The notes under the pieces: generated by a model | Seen by the model: only the letters and a program-made list of their open reading frames with translations | Told to the model about the DNA's origin: nothing | The model's database searches: none | Part shown: positions 33,128-44,938 of the stretch, in pieces | Numbering within the stretch: position 1 is the first letter of the stretch | How the letters are laid out: every line of letters starts with the position of its first letter | Made by a program: the position numbers and the translations under genes | DNA from: Plectosphaerella cucumerina | Taxonomy: Eukaryota; Ascomycota; Sordariomycetes; Glomerellales; Plectosphaerellaceae | DNA length: 64,000 bases | Reading direction: 5' to 3' | NCBI GenBank assembly: GCA_020746995.1 | Contig: JAGPXD010000004.1 | Span: 4,464,001 to 4,528,000, forward strand

Positions 33128-33386
33128 GAGTGTCGGGTATTGAAGCGAAGTGAGTAAGGGGATCGGCAGAGAACGTGCTGCGGGGTAGATGAGCTAGGGT
33201 AGGTAGCAACTCAGCCTCACCACCTGAACTGATGCTATGTAGTTGACTGGAGTAGCTCCTCCTCCAATGAGACGCCAAGGAACGACTCGAGAGTGCATTT
33301 AATCCCTCGCTCATGGATTGAGCTCGCTCGAACTGCGTTCATGTACGTCAACTGGGCATGTCCAGCGCGACCTCTTGGAACCTCAC

Positions 33387-35267
33387 ATGGCTCCCATCAC
33401 CGAAACCGGCTGCTACGCACCCCTGAGAGATGACGACATCAGGCTTCTGAAAATTCTACCCCCAGGTCCGAAGGGGCCCCATGGAAGGGTACAATGCGAA
33501 ATACGGTCCTTCAAACTCCGCGACAACCCGGAGTACATCGCCCTTTCGTACACCTGGGGGTCCCCAGTTCAGCAGACGACGCAGCAGACTGACAATCTTT
33601 CGACCAAGCCTGTTTATGAGATATACTGCAACGGGCCACATCGTCTATCAGTCACGCGAAACCTGCATGACTTCCTCATAAGGGCACGCAGTTCAAATTG
33701 GACCGACCTGTTCTGGGTGGACGCCATCTGCATCAACCAAGAAGACTCCAGAGAGCGTGCCCAGCAAGTCAAGCTCATGGCAGCGATCTACCGCTCTGCC
33801 CTGAGTGTATGCGCATGGCTCGGGGAGGAGGATGATCACACATCGAGAGGCTTCAGTTTGGTACGAACTCTGGCGTTGGTGTGCGTGGACACTGGACGGC
33901 ACAAACGAGTCGAAAGCCTCAAGCACATCACCCCTCGGCTGCTTCAGGACGGAGAGGCAACAGGCATCTGCGCAGATCGCCGTCATTGGGAGTCACTGAT
34001 CCGATTCTTCCAGAGGAACTACTTCTGCCGGGCCTGGATCATCCAGGAGATCAGCCTCGGTCGGAGTATCACGGCCGTCTGCGGGAGCCACTCCATCGAC
34101 TGGGTGGACATCACCATCGTCTCCGAGTTTCTCACCGTCACGGCATGGACGAGATGGATTTCTAAGGCTTCGGCAGTCCCGTGCCACCACCCAGTCCCGA
34201 ACCTGGTGGCTGCCAACAAGGATGCGCAGCAGGCCATGGCCAACAACGCCATGCTCTACGCCCTCATCAGGTTCCGTCGTTTCGGGGCAACGAACCCACG
34301 AGATAAGATCTATGCTCTCCTTGGCATCGCGGGAGAATTGGTCCGAGGGAAGAGCCGATTTGATCCAGCTTATGAGCAATCCACAGAAGATGTGTTCACC
34401 TAGGCCGCGGTGCAGATCTTGGAAGACTCGGATGATCTGCTGCTGTTCGCCCATGCCGAGGGAGATGCGTTTCGAAAGCATACTGCTCTCCCGTCTTGGG
34501 TGCCTGACTGGAGCTGCGAGCACATCGTCGGCCTCGGAGTCACCGGGTATCAGAGGTACTCGGCAGCGGGAGATATCCCGAGAAGCCTGCTGATCCAGGA
34601 AAGCACCAGATCACTCGTCGTCAAGGGGTTCAAGCTTGACGAGGTTGTGCTGGTTGGGGAGAATAAGCGGGAGGTTCTCGAAGGAAAGGCTTTTCCCAAC
34701 TGGCTATCGATCTGGAACGCCATGCCGGAGGTTTATCACACCCGCCAGTCTCGTTTCGAAGTCTTTTGGAGGACTCTCATCACAGACACTGGCGGGACGC
34801 CTCCTCGATGCCCAGCGCCGGAAAGTTACGGAGCGGCATACGTCTCCTGGATCAAGTCACATCTTCGTGAAGAATCGACCTCCCTCGACGCAACACTTCG
34901 GACAGTTCTTGGGGTGTTAGCCGGTGCTGAAGCATACCAGGAAGCCAGTCTCAAGGGTGAGGCTGCTCACAAGACGAAAGATCCAGATGCGCCGACTGAT
35001 GCCGAGGAGTATGAAGTCATCTTCTCCCATGCCCTATACATCCGCCCCTTCCTCACACAGCAGGGTTATCTTGGAGTGGGATCGGAGTCTCTGATGGTTA
35101 ATGACTCTGTTTGGATCATCCCGGGGTCTCGCGTACCACTTGTCTTACGGGAGACTGGCCTGAGCACATGCCGGTATCAGGTCGTGATTGGTGCATATCT
35201 GCATGGATTCATGAAAGGGGAGGCACTGAAGACTGCCACGGAATTCAGCGACATCACGATAGTCTGA
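33387..35267 (+). pseudogene. HET-domain heterokaryon-incompatibility-like gene with in-frame TAG
   Basis: One continuous frame of 627 codons contains a single stop, TAG, at 34401-34403 (codon 339). The HET domain shows its two hallmarks: YIALSYTWG (residues ~50-58) and LFWVDAICINQ (~108-118). The sequence on both sides of the stop fits the family, and no GT-AG intron with canonical ends and matching phase removes the TAG. No ATG rescues the upstream extension; the frame begins at the ATG at 33387. The 338-aa product would keep the HET domain and could still be active. HET proteins trigger cell death on non-self fusion. A sequencing error is the main alternative. Confidence 0.8.
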
Positions 35268-36186
35268 ATAACAATGTTGACAGCTTCTTGAGCTACCTCG
35301 AAATCTCCGAAATCTTAGCCCTGCGGACTCAAAAGCTCCGCACCCTCGACAACCCATCACTGTCAGAGCTGCCGAGGTCAACCCTTCATCTTGCCAGCCA
35401 TCGCCACGGGGTCATCGCAGCTGGCATGCCAAGAAATACCGGCGTCCCCCAAATCGCGCCGGTCTGCGGAATATGCCATCAACAACAAACGAATGGCCCG
35501 AAAGGCCCGAATGTGCATCTCGAGAGACTAGAAACTGTCAGGCGCCTTCTCCCAAGAGGTTAGGAAGAAAAGCCACGATATCGAGACTCCAACCTCCACC
35601 TGGCACATGGAAGCAGCTGAGGCTTGGCACTCAGCCACGTGCGAGCCATGTCTTGATGCGTTCTGGCCTGACGTCATGGTTGGCCTTGGAGCGGCTTTGT
35701 GTCTCGAAGCTGGGATCTCATCAGCAGACGAGCTGAGCGATGAGGCCGGAAAACGGCATGATAGCGTCAACCCGTCCTCATGGGATGTCTCAGATCAGTG
35801 CGATGGCTCCCCCAGACGGAGACCGCGAGACGCATGATGAAGTTTCAAAGTCTTGGCAATGCTTCGAGAAGCCATCGCGGAGAATCGCGTGGGACCAAGT
35901 GCGGCCGTTGAACTTCACCATGGCTGTTCTTCGGCCACTTCGACATATCGCCATGGAATAGCGCCGAGCTGAGATGTAAGCTACTACCGTGAACATCTTC
36001 GGGGAGGCCGTGAAGATGAACAGCTATGAACACAACGACGACTTTGGAAGTATAAATGCCATGTGAATCCCTGGTTCTTGGTTTTGAGATCATCAGGCAC
36101 ATCCACCCTAGACAGCAGTGATCAACACACCGTCAAGACATCCCCTTATCATCTCTTTTTGCCATCAAGTCGAAACCACGGTCAAC
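35268..36186. other. Intergenic, with promoter of the repeat precursor
   Basis: No supported gene. The right end holds the TATA box and 5' UTR of the gene starting at 36187. Confidence 0.5.
36051..36056 (+). promoter_or_regulatory. TATA box
   Basis: TATAAA, 131 bp upstream of the secreted repeat-precursor start codon, a usual distance for a TATA-driven fungal gene. Confidence 0.55.
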
Positions 36187-37848
36187 ATGAAGTTCACCAC
36201 CGCCGCCATCTGCCTCTTCGTCGGCACCACCATGGCCGCTCCGACCCCCGTTCTCCCGCCCAACGGCAAACCGGTTTCACAGCTGGGCGCTCGCTTCATT
36301 TTGACTCCGGACTGGTTCGAGCGATTCAGCAACAATTGGGCTGGCGCCAAAACTCCAGAGGGCGACCTTCATCAGCGCTCCCCCATCGTGGTTTTCTCTC
36401 ATGGGGGGACTTCGATGGACGACACCGGTGGAGCGCGGCGTAGGGGCGAGGTGCTTTCCGAGCCGGAACTCATCAGCATCGGCAGGACTTTTGTGGAAGC
36501 TGTTGAAGAAATTTCCCCAAAAGAGCTAGAGGAGCTATCGAGCCTTGCGGCTCTGGCTCCATCTGACAGTCTCCTGACGACCCGGGATGAGGGCGAGGTT
36601 GAAGATCAGCTTGTGGAGCGGGGCGCTGGCCTTTTCTTCTTTGGTATTGCAGCCATTGTACCCATCATTTTCGACGTCGTCGACAAGCTGACGAAAGGAA
36701 AAGGAGCTCAGCGCAGGGCCGAGTTGTTCCCCGACCCGGAGTTGGCCAGCATCGGAAGGACATTCGTTGAGACCTTCGATGGGCTCTCACCCGAGGAGCT
36801 TGAGCAGATCTCCAAGCTCCTGCTCCGCGACACCGACGACTCGGCTGTGTTCGGCGGTCTTCTCGAGACCCAGGGCGATGGCCCCGCCCTGGAGCTACGC
36901 TATTTCCCGGCCCTTACTTCCAATCTGTACCATGCCAACACGGCCACTCCCCAGGAGCAAAAGGATCAAGTGCAGCGCAGGGCCGAAGCCGTCTTCAACG
37001 AGACGAAGCTAGCCGACGAGGAAAAGCTCGTGCTCGAAGCGATGGAGGAATACTTCCCCGAGACCTTTGACGAATACTCCCGCCTCGTGGCCCGTGATGG
37101 CGACGCCGAGACGTCCCTCACGCGCAGGTTCATCCCCATCCCTGCCCTCGTGGCTGGATGGGCAGCAAGCCTTGTTTTGACAGCCGTGATTGTTGTCATC
37201 AGGGAGAATCAGAAGAACGAGGCGAGGGACCTGGGAAGCCTGAACGGAGTCGGAGAGGCGTTCAACCGGAACCTGGCCACCCTTCAGATGCCCCCGGGCG
37301 TGGAGGAGTACCTGCAGGAACACACCGTCCTCGATGCTGTTGCAGAGGTCTTCCCTGAGGGCTTTGAAGGCATTACGAGTGTCATGGCCCACAACCAAAA
37401 TGGCTCGGGCGGGATTTCAGGCGGTGCCCTCGAGCGAAGATTCCCGATCTTGGCCATACCCATCGGCGCGGTCGCATACATTGCTGCTTGGACCATTGCT
37501 CTGGTGGCCACTTCAAAGCCAAGGGAAGACTCGGGCAAGGCGCAGCGCAGAGGCTTGGACGGAGTCGGTCCGGCATTTGACACGGAGCTGGTCAAGATTG
37601 TACTCGAGCACCCGGGCGAGTCCTCCCTCGAAGACCTCGAGCACGTTTCCAACCTCCGGCATCGTGACAACGACGTGGTACCGACCGAGGTCTCGCCTCT
37701 TGAAGAGAAACTGGACAAGATCACCCCCGAGGACATGGAAAGGCTTCTCAGGCTGGTGCCGGAGTGGTCCGAGGTCGACTGGACCGAGGTTGAGGTTCAG
37801 GTGGACGCTCTCCTGAAGGGACTTGGGCAGGAGATCAAGGAGAAGTAG
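36187..37848 (+). CDS. Secreted repeat precursor with dibasic (kexin-type) sites and hydrophobic modules
   Basis: Single exon, 553 aa from the ATG at 36187. A signal peptide (residues 1-18, ending TMAAP) starts it. Dibasic sites at R84-R86, R176-R177, R264-R265, R313-R314, R417-R418 and R454-R455 divide the chain. Two module types alternate. Acidic helical modules (e.g. ~87-122, ~178-214) share PEL.SIGRTFVE and SP.ELE.(L/I)S. Hydrophobic modules of 20-24 residues lie at ~148-167, ~315-338 and ~419-441; the last two start directly after TRR and ERR. Modules often end GKGAQRR or GKAQRR. This fits a precursor cut by Kex2 in the Golgi to release several hydrophobic peptides. I know no named family. 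A multi-pass membrane protein is the main alternative. Confidence 0.72.
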   Translation: MKFTTAAICLFVGTTMAAPTPVLPPNGKPVSQLGARFILTPDWFERFSNNWAGAKTPEGDLHQRSPIVVFSHGGTSMDDTGGARRRGEVLSEPELISIGRTFVEAVEEISPKELEELSSLAALAPSDSLLTTRDEGEVEDQLVERGAGLFFFGIAAIVPIIFDVVDKLTKGKGAQRRAELFPDPELASIGRTFVETFDGLSPEELEQISKLLLRDTDDSAVFGGLLETQGDGPALELRYFPALTSNLYHANTATPQEQKDQVQRRAEAVFNETKLADEEKLVLEAMEEYFPETFDEYSRLVARDGDAETSLTRRFIPIPALVAGWAASLVLTAVIVVIRENQKNEARDLGSLNGVGEAFNRNLATLQMPPGVEEYLQEHTVLDAVAEVFPEGFEGITSVMAHNQNGSGGISGGALERRFPILAIPIGAVAYIAAWTIALVATSKPREDSGKAQRRGLDGVGPAFDTELVKIVLEHPGESSLEDLEHVSNLRHRDNDVVPTEVSPLEEKLDKITPEDMERLLRLVPEWSEVDWTEVEVQVDALLKGLGQEIKEK

Positions 37849-37904
37849 GATCCAATATATCAATGGCTGTTCTTTTAAGCTTTCATCGTTTGTTTTTGAA
37901 TTTC

Positions 37905-40900
37905 TCAAATGTCTGGCCGTTCTGTTCGATTCAACCGATATCTCCTCCGTCGAAGTCCTGCCCCTCTACCCAGGCTCGGCACCTGAGTAGACAGTGGAGG
38001 ATACGTCTCGAGGGGTTCCCTCCCCTCATCCTCCATGATCTGCCACTGAACTCGAAGGAAATACAGTCTGTAGGCTTCGTAATCCATCCCATAGACCTTC
38101 TCATGCATTTTACCACTTCTATCCCAGTCCCTAATCCCGAACCGATGCTCGTGCCTTCCCCAGTCCTCTGTGCCTAGACCAAGCTTCTCTCGAAAGTCTA
38201 AAATGGCGAGAAAGAGCCAGTTCTTCTCGCTGATAATTTTCTGTCTCCACGATGTACCAGAGACGGCGTGGGAATCTGGATCAGCACCGCCATCCAGTCC
38301 CGCATGCATTCTTTCTGGATACGACCTCATGCCCCAAAACTCCTTTGAAAATACCTTCTGCGGCCATCCACCCAGTTCCCTTCCCTTCGAGTTGAGATAA
38401 TGTAGAAGCCCGATGCTGCCACGGATGTAGATATCTTCCACGTCCTGAAGTATTTCCTGTCCAGAAGATGAAGCAGGCTCTGAAAGGTGGCGGTCGAGAA
38501 TAGCCCCGAAGACATAGGTAAGGCTCAGCATAGCGGCGCTCTTCAATGGCCGAACCCTCCCCCCCCTCTTCCACGGTGGGGGTGGCAGCTCGTACTGCTT
38601 ATCGAGAAGCCGTATACATCTGTTGATCATTCTGATGTCACCCGGACCAGCTTCAGAGCTCCGTCGGACATGGTTGAACCATTTGTTGCAGCAATAATTA
38701 AAAAAAAGCAACGAACGGGGATTGTTGTGGGTCAGTCGTCTCAGTGCCCCTTGGTCATGAAGCCTTTCGAAGAATTGGTATGTGTCACGCACCTCGTCGG
38801 TGGTGATGACTTCCTTCATGTCAATACGACAAGACCCCAAATATGAATACCAGAACACAATATGTTTGATGCAGATCTTCGCAAGAACAGCATGGGCATC
38901 CCCAATGGTGATGGAGCTTTGCCAACAATTTTCTTTTGGCGGCGTGATTTGACTTTGGTGTTCTTCCTGTATTGGTGACGTCTTCTCCAACAGGAAGGCG
39001 CGCGCCGTTTGGTGCAGGAGGAAGAAACGTCCATCATGTGTCGAGACGAACATTTCACATAAATTTATGACATGTGTCTCGAAGTCGCAGTCGGGCTCAA
39101 GGTGGGCTTCAAAATCCGCGAGGCTGGTGTTCTCGTTGTGTGGCGTCAATGCAAGGTTCATTTGTGCGATCGAAAGCGGCGTGTCTGCAGCAAGAATGAT
39201 GGACAGTATTGTCATGATCTTGTCCCGATTGTCGTCGGTTCTCTTTCCGAGCATCTTCTCGTAAACCTTGGTAAGGTTTCCGGGCAAGACACTGATGGCG
39301 TGCTCAAGCCCCGCGTCGGTCTTGGCCCAAGGGGAATCGCGGAGATGCTCGAAAGTCAGATGCATCCACAGATACGTCCTGTTCTTGTTGGGAATGTTCA
39401 GCATCTTGTCTTTAAGGAGCCCACGAAGCCGATTGTTTGTGGAGACGTCTTTTGAGAGCTTCAATTGTTTGATCCTAGCGCGGATCACCAGATCGACTTC
39501 GTGGCCGATGGCGGCAGACTCCCTCGCCCCATTTGCATGGATGAGAGAATCGAAATCATCCAGATCCCCGAATGGGGATATGATGTTATCATAAGGCCGG
39601 CAAGTGATGAGAAGTTTGGCGTGAGCCAGTTCAGGTCGATCTGGCCAGCTTTCCAGGAGGGACCGCAGCTTCTTGATGAGGAAGTCCCGATCTGGCTTGT
39701 GGCACTCATCCAAGGCATCCAAAACAATGGTGATTGGAGCTGCTGCTTCTGAATTGGCTAAGCAGCTGACGAAGACGGTCCATAGAGTCTCCAAATCAGT
39801 CGCCAGGTTCTTGCCGTGGTTGCGTTTTGCCTCCATGACAGCCGGGACGTCGTGCAAAAGCTTCCGGTTCTGGCAGAGTAGCTGATGGATCAATGCGCAC
39901 AGGGCTTGTGTGGCTCTGTCTTGGATCTGTTCCTCGAAGAAGAAGTAGCAGATGCTCGCCGTCTCGATACCTGGGAGGTATGTTTCGACCAGGTACTTAG
40001 ACAGAACTGACTTGCCGCATCCGGGGTCAGCGGAGCAAAGCAACAGGGGAGATTCCTGATTCAGCCAGGCCTGGAAGACACGGTGGGTGAGGAACCACTG
40101 GCATGTACCCTCTGTTCTTTCTCCTTTTTGTTGCATGAACAATTTGTATCCGGTATTGCTCCCATCTGTGCTGTTGGAGGGAAGGAATGCCTGTAGGCAC
40201 TGTTCCTCTTGCTTTTCGAGTTTGAACTGGACCAGACGATCAAGGTTTTTTTGGATGCTTGACAAGTTGTCATCAAGCTTTTGAATGTGTTGAATGGATT
40301 CCGTCAGAAGATCCTTCACCCACTTGGAGATGACGAGGCCGTTGACCTGGCTGAACTGTTTGCCAACAATCTCTTCATGATTTTCCACGGCAGCTTTGAG
40401 GGAAGCCCAGTTGTCCGATTTGGCTGCATCCTTGAAAAGGCCCTTCAGCCTCTTCTCATACAGTCTGACGACCGTTCGGACCTGAAACTCGAGGACTGCT
40501 TTGTAAAGCTCCATGATCTCAGTTTCGACAGCTTTGACCAGAGCGGGAGAAACGCCGTCTTGGGTTTTCCGCATCTCGCATTCTAGGGCAATGTAGTACT
40601 CGAGTCGGGACGTGACGTAAACAAAACCCTCTCGATTTTGCTTGTCGGCGGCGGCGAGGTTCGAGATGAACGGCAGCACGAGACCCACGGCGACCCACGC
40701 CAGGGAGGCCTCTCGCGATGACGAGAGGGCTTTTTCGATGAACGGGCTCGCCCAGGTGATGAAGCTCGCACCCTTGTCGAGGGCACTCAGAGCTTTCGCA
40801 GTCTTCCCGGACCCTTCACGTTTGGTCTAGTCGCGTGTCTCGTTAGCACATAGGTGATCAGTGTCAGGGGAGTAAAAGACAACGATGATGATTTGGTCGC

Positions 40901-41293
40901 TTGAAAATAAGGGGCCCTGGGCGAAGAAAAATGTCTTACCTGTCCCTCGGAAACGATCATTTTCATCTGTTCGTATTGCTCATTGGGTTCCATGTTGGAA
41001 AATGACTTAGATGGTGTCGCGGCGTCGGCTGAAAACGTGCCCGCTGGGTTTTTCTGGTTGCAGCATATCCTCTCAAACTTCCCGATCAAATCGACCTGTT
41101 TCTGCGATAGAAGGACGTATGCTTGGATCCAAAGGGGCTTTTTGTCGTCGACCGGTGCAGCAATCGGTGCTGGTGGAGGGGGTTGATCGGAAGGCCGTGC
41201 TGGCTGCGACATCCTCAGATGCGACAGCCTGTCCGTGGCCTGTGGCACAGAACCCGAGGCATCGTCCGCCCTCGGGCCGTCGGGTGGACTCAT
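37905..41293 (-). CDS. NACHT NLR-like NTPase (NWD-type N-terminus)
   Basis: Two exons: 41293-40940 and 40826-37905, with a 113-nt intron (GTAAGA...ACTAG) at phase 0; 1091 aa. Residues ~1-115 are a Pro-rich leader. Residues ~120-330 look like the N-terminal domain of NWD NACHT proteins, recognisable by the FITWASPFIEKAL and NREGFVYVTSRLEYY segments. The NACHT domain has a Walker A, ADPGCGKSV (~residue 384), and a Walker B, IVLDALDEC (~485). Residues ~700-1091 contain no ankyrin, WD40 or TPR repeats that I can see, so the usual sensor is missing or divergent. Fungal NLRs of this architecture act in non-self recognition and incompatibility. Confidence 0.87.
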
Positions 41294-42234
41294 CGAATGG
41301 GATTGATCGATGAGGTTATGATAGGGATGGGTCTGTCGAAGAGATCGTGCCCAAGACAAGGAGCCCAAGGAGGAGAGCGAGCGAGGGAAGAGAAGAGGAA
41401 GAAGAGGAGAAGAAGCAGGGCAGCCGAGAATGCCAGTGACCGCCGACTGGCTGAACTCATGCTGCGATGGAGAGAATGACCCCATGCGAGGATGGTGTCC
41501 GGCAAACCCTGATGACAGGCTGGAAAATGGACTTACAGATGCGGTACGTGCAAGTATTCGACACACCGGATAGGAGTACGTGCCACAGGCCGGTCTGCAG
41601 GCCGACACGCAGGCTGTGCAACCCGACAAGGTGAGGGGGTATTGGGCCGCGGACCGCCACAAGACGAGGCAGCCATCCAAAAAAGGTGGCGATGCCAACC
41701 CTTAGCGGTGGTGGCATGCATGATCGGGCTGACTTCAGGCGGGCTTGCATGGCCAGGCTCTCTGGTTGACGGGACAGCCACATCCAGTGATTCGATAGAA
41801 TGAGCAAGACATCCCAGCATCGCGAAGTTGCCCCGTGCAAGCAAATCAAGCCTCCGCAGTTCTCCATCATTTTGAATGTCGCAATCGACAAAGCTTGAGA
41901 TAATCTGTTTCACGTCCTACATCGCGATTCCAAGCTCCAGTACCTTACCTCAAAGGCATCGATAACCTCATGATAGGAGATTACAGATGCCAACATTGAC
42001 TCCGGGGTTGTCATCTCTTCCGAAATGGCACATCAAAGATTCATCGACGGTCACGGGGACCTCATCATCAGGTGTGTACAGAGAGAAGCGAAAACTTGAG
42101 GCTAGAATAAAACAAACAAGCTGTTCTAGGTAACCGAAGTAACAGGTTGGTTGGACCAACAGGCGCTTGCAATCGCGCAACGACCTGAATCTGCCACATC
42201 ATATAAAGCTACCTACCAGACGAACCTACGTCGA
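41294..42234. other. Intergenic
   Basis: No supported gene. This is the promoter of the NLR gene and the 3' side of the reductase gene. Confidence 0.5.
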
Positions 42235-43509
42235 TCAGGTCGCAGGTGCGAGCTGATCGATTTTCAGGACTTGGGTCTGCCCCAGGTTTGTCCACGCGAC
42301 CCCATCTCCACGAAGGCCCTCCGTGTTTGCGAGGATGCTGCCCTCCAACGACGTCCATCCTGGCCTGCCGAGGTCACGCAGCAGTTGCTCTGCCCTGGCT
42401 CTCGGCTTGATCTCACTGAGATCTTCCTCGCTCTGGAAGTCATCGATGAACTTTCTGTCTGGGTCCTGCTTCCGCAAGATTCCCAGAACCTTGTCCCAGT
42501 TTGTTGTTTCCGCGAAGCAAAATATGCGCTCGCCCTTCACGTCGCGATGGATTGCCGCGGCAACATGAAGGAGTCCGACGTCTTGAACGTCGACGAACCA
42601 TTCTGTATCGGTGTCAGTGGACCCAAGCAATGCTCAGGGCGTAGTGCAGGGCCTCCTTACGTGGCGGAAAGAATTTGAGCAAGTTCAAGTTCTCCCCTCG
42701 CCAAAGATGGACGATGAGGCCCGAAGTAGAGGGGTACCCTTGGTTGACGATGTCGAGGCTCTGCCCAAAGTTCAAGTTGGGTAGAACTGTTCATGATTAG
42801 CGCCATCCAGATTGCTTCCGTCAAACCGAAACTTACTCGTGTTGACGACGAGGTCCGGACGCTTCTCCTTGTTCTCGTTGTGGAACTTCCAGACTTCCTG
42901 CTCAGACTGCGTCTTACTGGCGGCATAAGTGATGCCAGCTTGCTCCGGCACGCTCAAGGGGAGACCACCCCACGCCAGCTTAACGGCGACGTCATTCCAT
43001 GTGTCTTCAGTTACGACGATACCCGGGACGTTGGGCGTGGGCAAGAAAGCCGCCGCCGATGAGGAGGTGAGGACGAAGCGCTTCACGCTGGGTTCCGCGT
43101 ACGCAGCACGGATCACATTCAAGGCTCCCGAAATGGTCGGGGGAATGACATTGAGGGGATCAGGGTCGAATGAATTGACAGTGGCCACGTGTACGACGGC
43201 CGATACGCCTGAAGTCGTTAGCAAATGGGACATTCATAATGGCGGAATTTGCAAACCCTTCACGACCTCGTCAAATGCCCCGTCAGTATTCATGTCTGGA
43301 ATGGACACCAGTTCGAATCTGTCTTTTCCATATTTGTTGTCGAAGACAGTGGTGAGCCAGCCGCTTTTCTCGGTGTCGCGGACTGTGCCACAAACAACGT
43401 AGCCGAATTCGAGAAATTTGTCGGCAACATGGGAGCCAACGAGACCGTTGACTCCCGTCACAAGGACAGTTGAGCCCTTGGGGATGGTGGGGTCATCAAT
43501 GGGTGACAT
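42235..43509 (-). CDS. NAD(P)-dependent extended SDR reductase (Gre2/DFR-like)
   Basis: Four exons on the complement: 43509-43257, 43208-42837, 42786-42661 and 42602-42235; phases agree, 372 aa. The cofactor motif TGVNGLVG (residues 18-25) opens the Rossmann fold. The catalytic pair is Y179 and K183 in YAASK, with the upstream serine in LTSSSAAA. This is the pattern of extended short-chain dehydrogenases of the dihydroflavonol 4-reductase / aldehyde reductase / Gre2 group, which reduce aldehydes or ketones with NADPH in the cytosol. The substrate is unknown. Intron 1 has a weak GTTTGC donor, but the join restores the conserved VKGVSAVVHVA. Confidence 0.86.
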
Positions 43510-44938
43510 GTTTGCTGAAGGGTGGATATGCGCGAGGGATGAGAGTGGTGAGTGGTGGTAGAAGTCTGATGCTGTATGGCCTTAACAGACATGACCACGC
43601 TGTTTATTTACTAAAATGTTAAACTGGCTTTTTGGGATCTCCGGCGTAATGGAGATTAGATTTACGATCGGGTGCTTTCTAGCTGAAGCTTACTGTCGGA
43701 TGCTTTTGAACCTTCCGAGCATGACAGCATAAGGGAGTTTCACTGCCTGATCCGCTTGAAAGCCAAGACATCAGACACCGCCAGCAATCCAGCGCAGGTC
43801 AAAAATCTGCTGGGCATGTCTTGGAGCAAGCGTGGTTGGCTGTCCAATGCATGTGGTAGGCATTTTACCCATCGCCTGGAGCCACGCTGACAACAGTCCG
43901 CTCGAGACCAGGCAAGGGGGGTCAGACACAGTGGATTACGTCGTTCCCGGATGCGTCTCAAAGGCTCCGATGAGCATCATGTGGCATCATGGACATCGCC
44001 AAGGTCATCCATGAAGTGGATGTCCTGTCGTGATGTAGGTTGCTCCGTCGTAGAAAGCCTCCGAAGTCCGATCTGGTTGATGGATTTGCGGAGTGATGCA
44101 GCTTCACGAGGCAGAAGAAAGCGGAGTTTGCGACGTCATGATGACAACTTGCGCTCCGTCCGCCTTCGAAAAGTAAGGTCCGCTAAGCCCGTGATATGAT
44201 GTTCGGCCAGAAGTGTCCAGCTTCTTCAAACCGTCTCGTCGAGTTGTCACGCTGCATCAGTCAAGTGTGACAAATAAAAACCCTGACAAGACTCTTGAAT
44301 TTTGATGCATTTTGTCTTTAGGCCTCGGTTTCCCATCGATATCATGGAATCATCAGGAGCAGCATGGTTCAGTCGCTTGCAGCGATTCAACTCGCTGGCC
44401 TGATCTGCTGCGTGGGCTCCCTGACTGCCCAAGCAAGCGACCCAGGTGCCTTGCTGATTTCTGATCGAAATATGCACGGTGCGCGATCTTTTTGTTGGAT
44501 CGAGGCAGCAGTTGCAGGAGATGAACCACGCTTCGAGATGGCCTAGATTTTGCCTTTTAGGACTTGCTGCAAGATCGCCAGATGAGCTTGAGAGGAAGTC
44601 ATCTGGCGAAATTGTGGGGACAATTCGAGACATGGCCCCTGGAGTCGATAGAGAACAAATTCGCCGAGAACTATAGTGTTCCAAGTTGTCAGATATTGAG
44701 GCCAGTGGCCCGGTTAAAATTGGACTTCACCTTTCAGCAAGCCAATTAGGGGCTTTTGGTCAAAGCACGATGACTTGTGTGTACATGTCAAACTGTGTGG
44801 CATGAAATTCCTCCCACGAGGCGAGGTGCAACCATGTACACGGGTCGGTGATGGCCATCTCAGCCATCTCTTAGAGCCAAAATAAAGCGAAGGAGTGTGT
44901 ATTGGCTATAAATGTTGCAAAGAAGAGATGAAGACATG
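43510..44938. other. Intergenic
   Basis: 1.4 kb without a supported gene. A 60-codon ORF at 44364-44546 starts with a hydrophobic signal-like stretch but lacks further support. The left end is the promoter of the reductase. Confidence 0.45.

Noticed and set aside
44364..44546. 60-codon ORF with a signal-peptide-like start
   Set aside because: Too short, few cysteines, no promoter element or homology that I can recognise.
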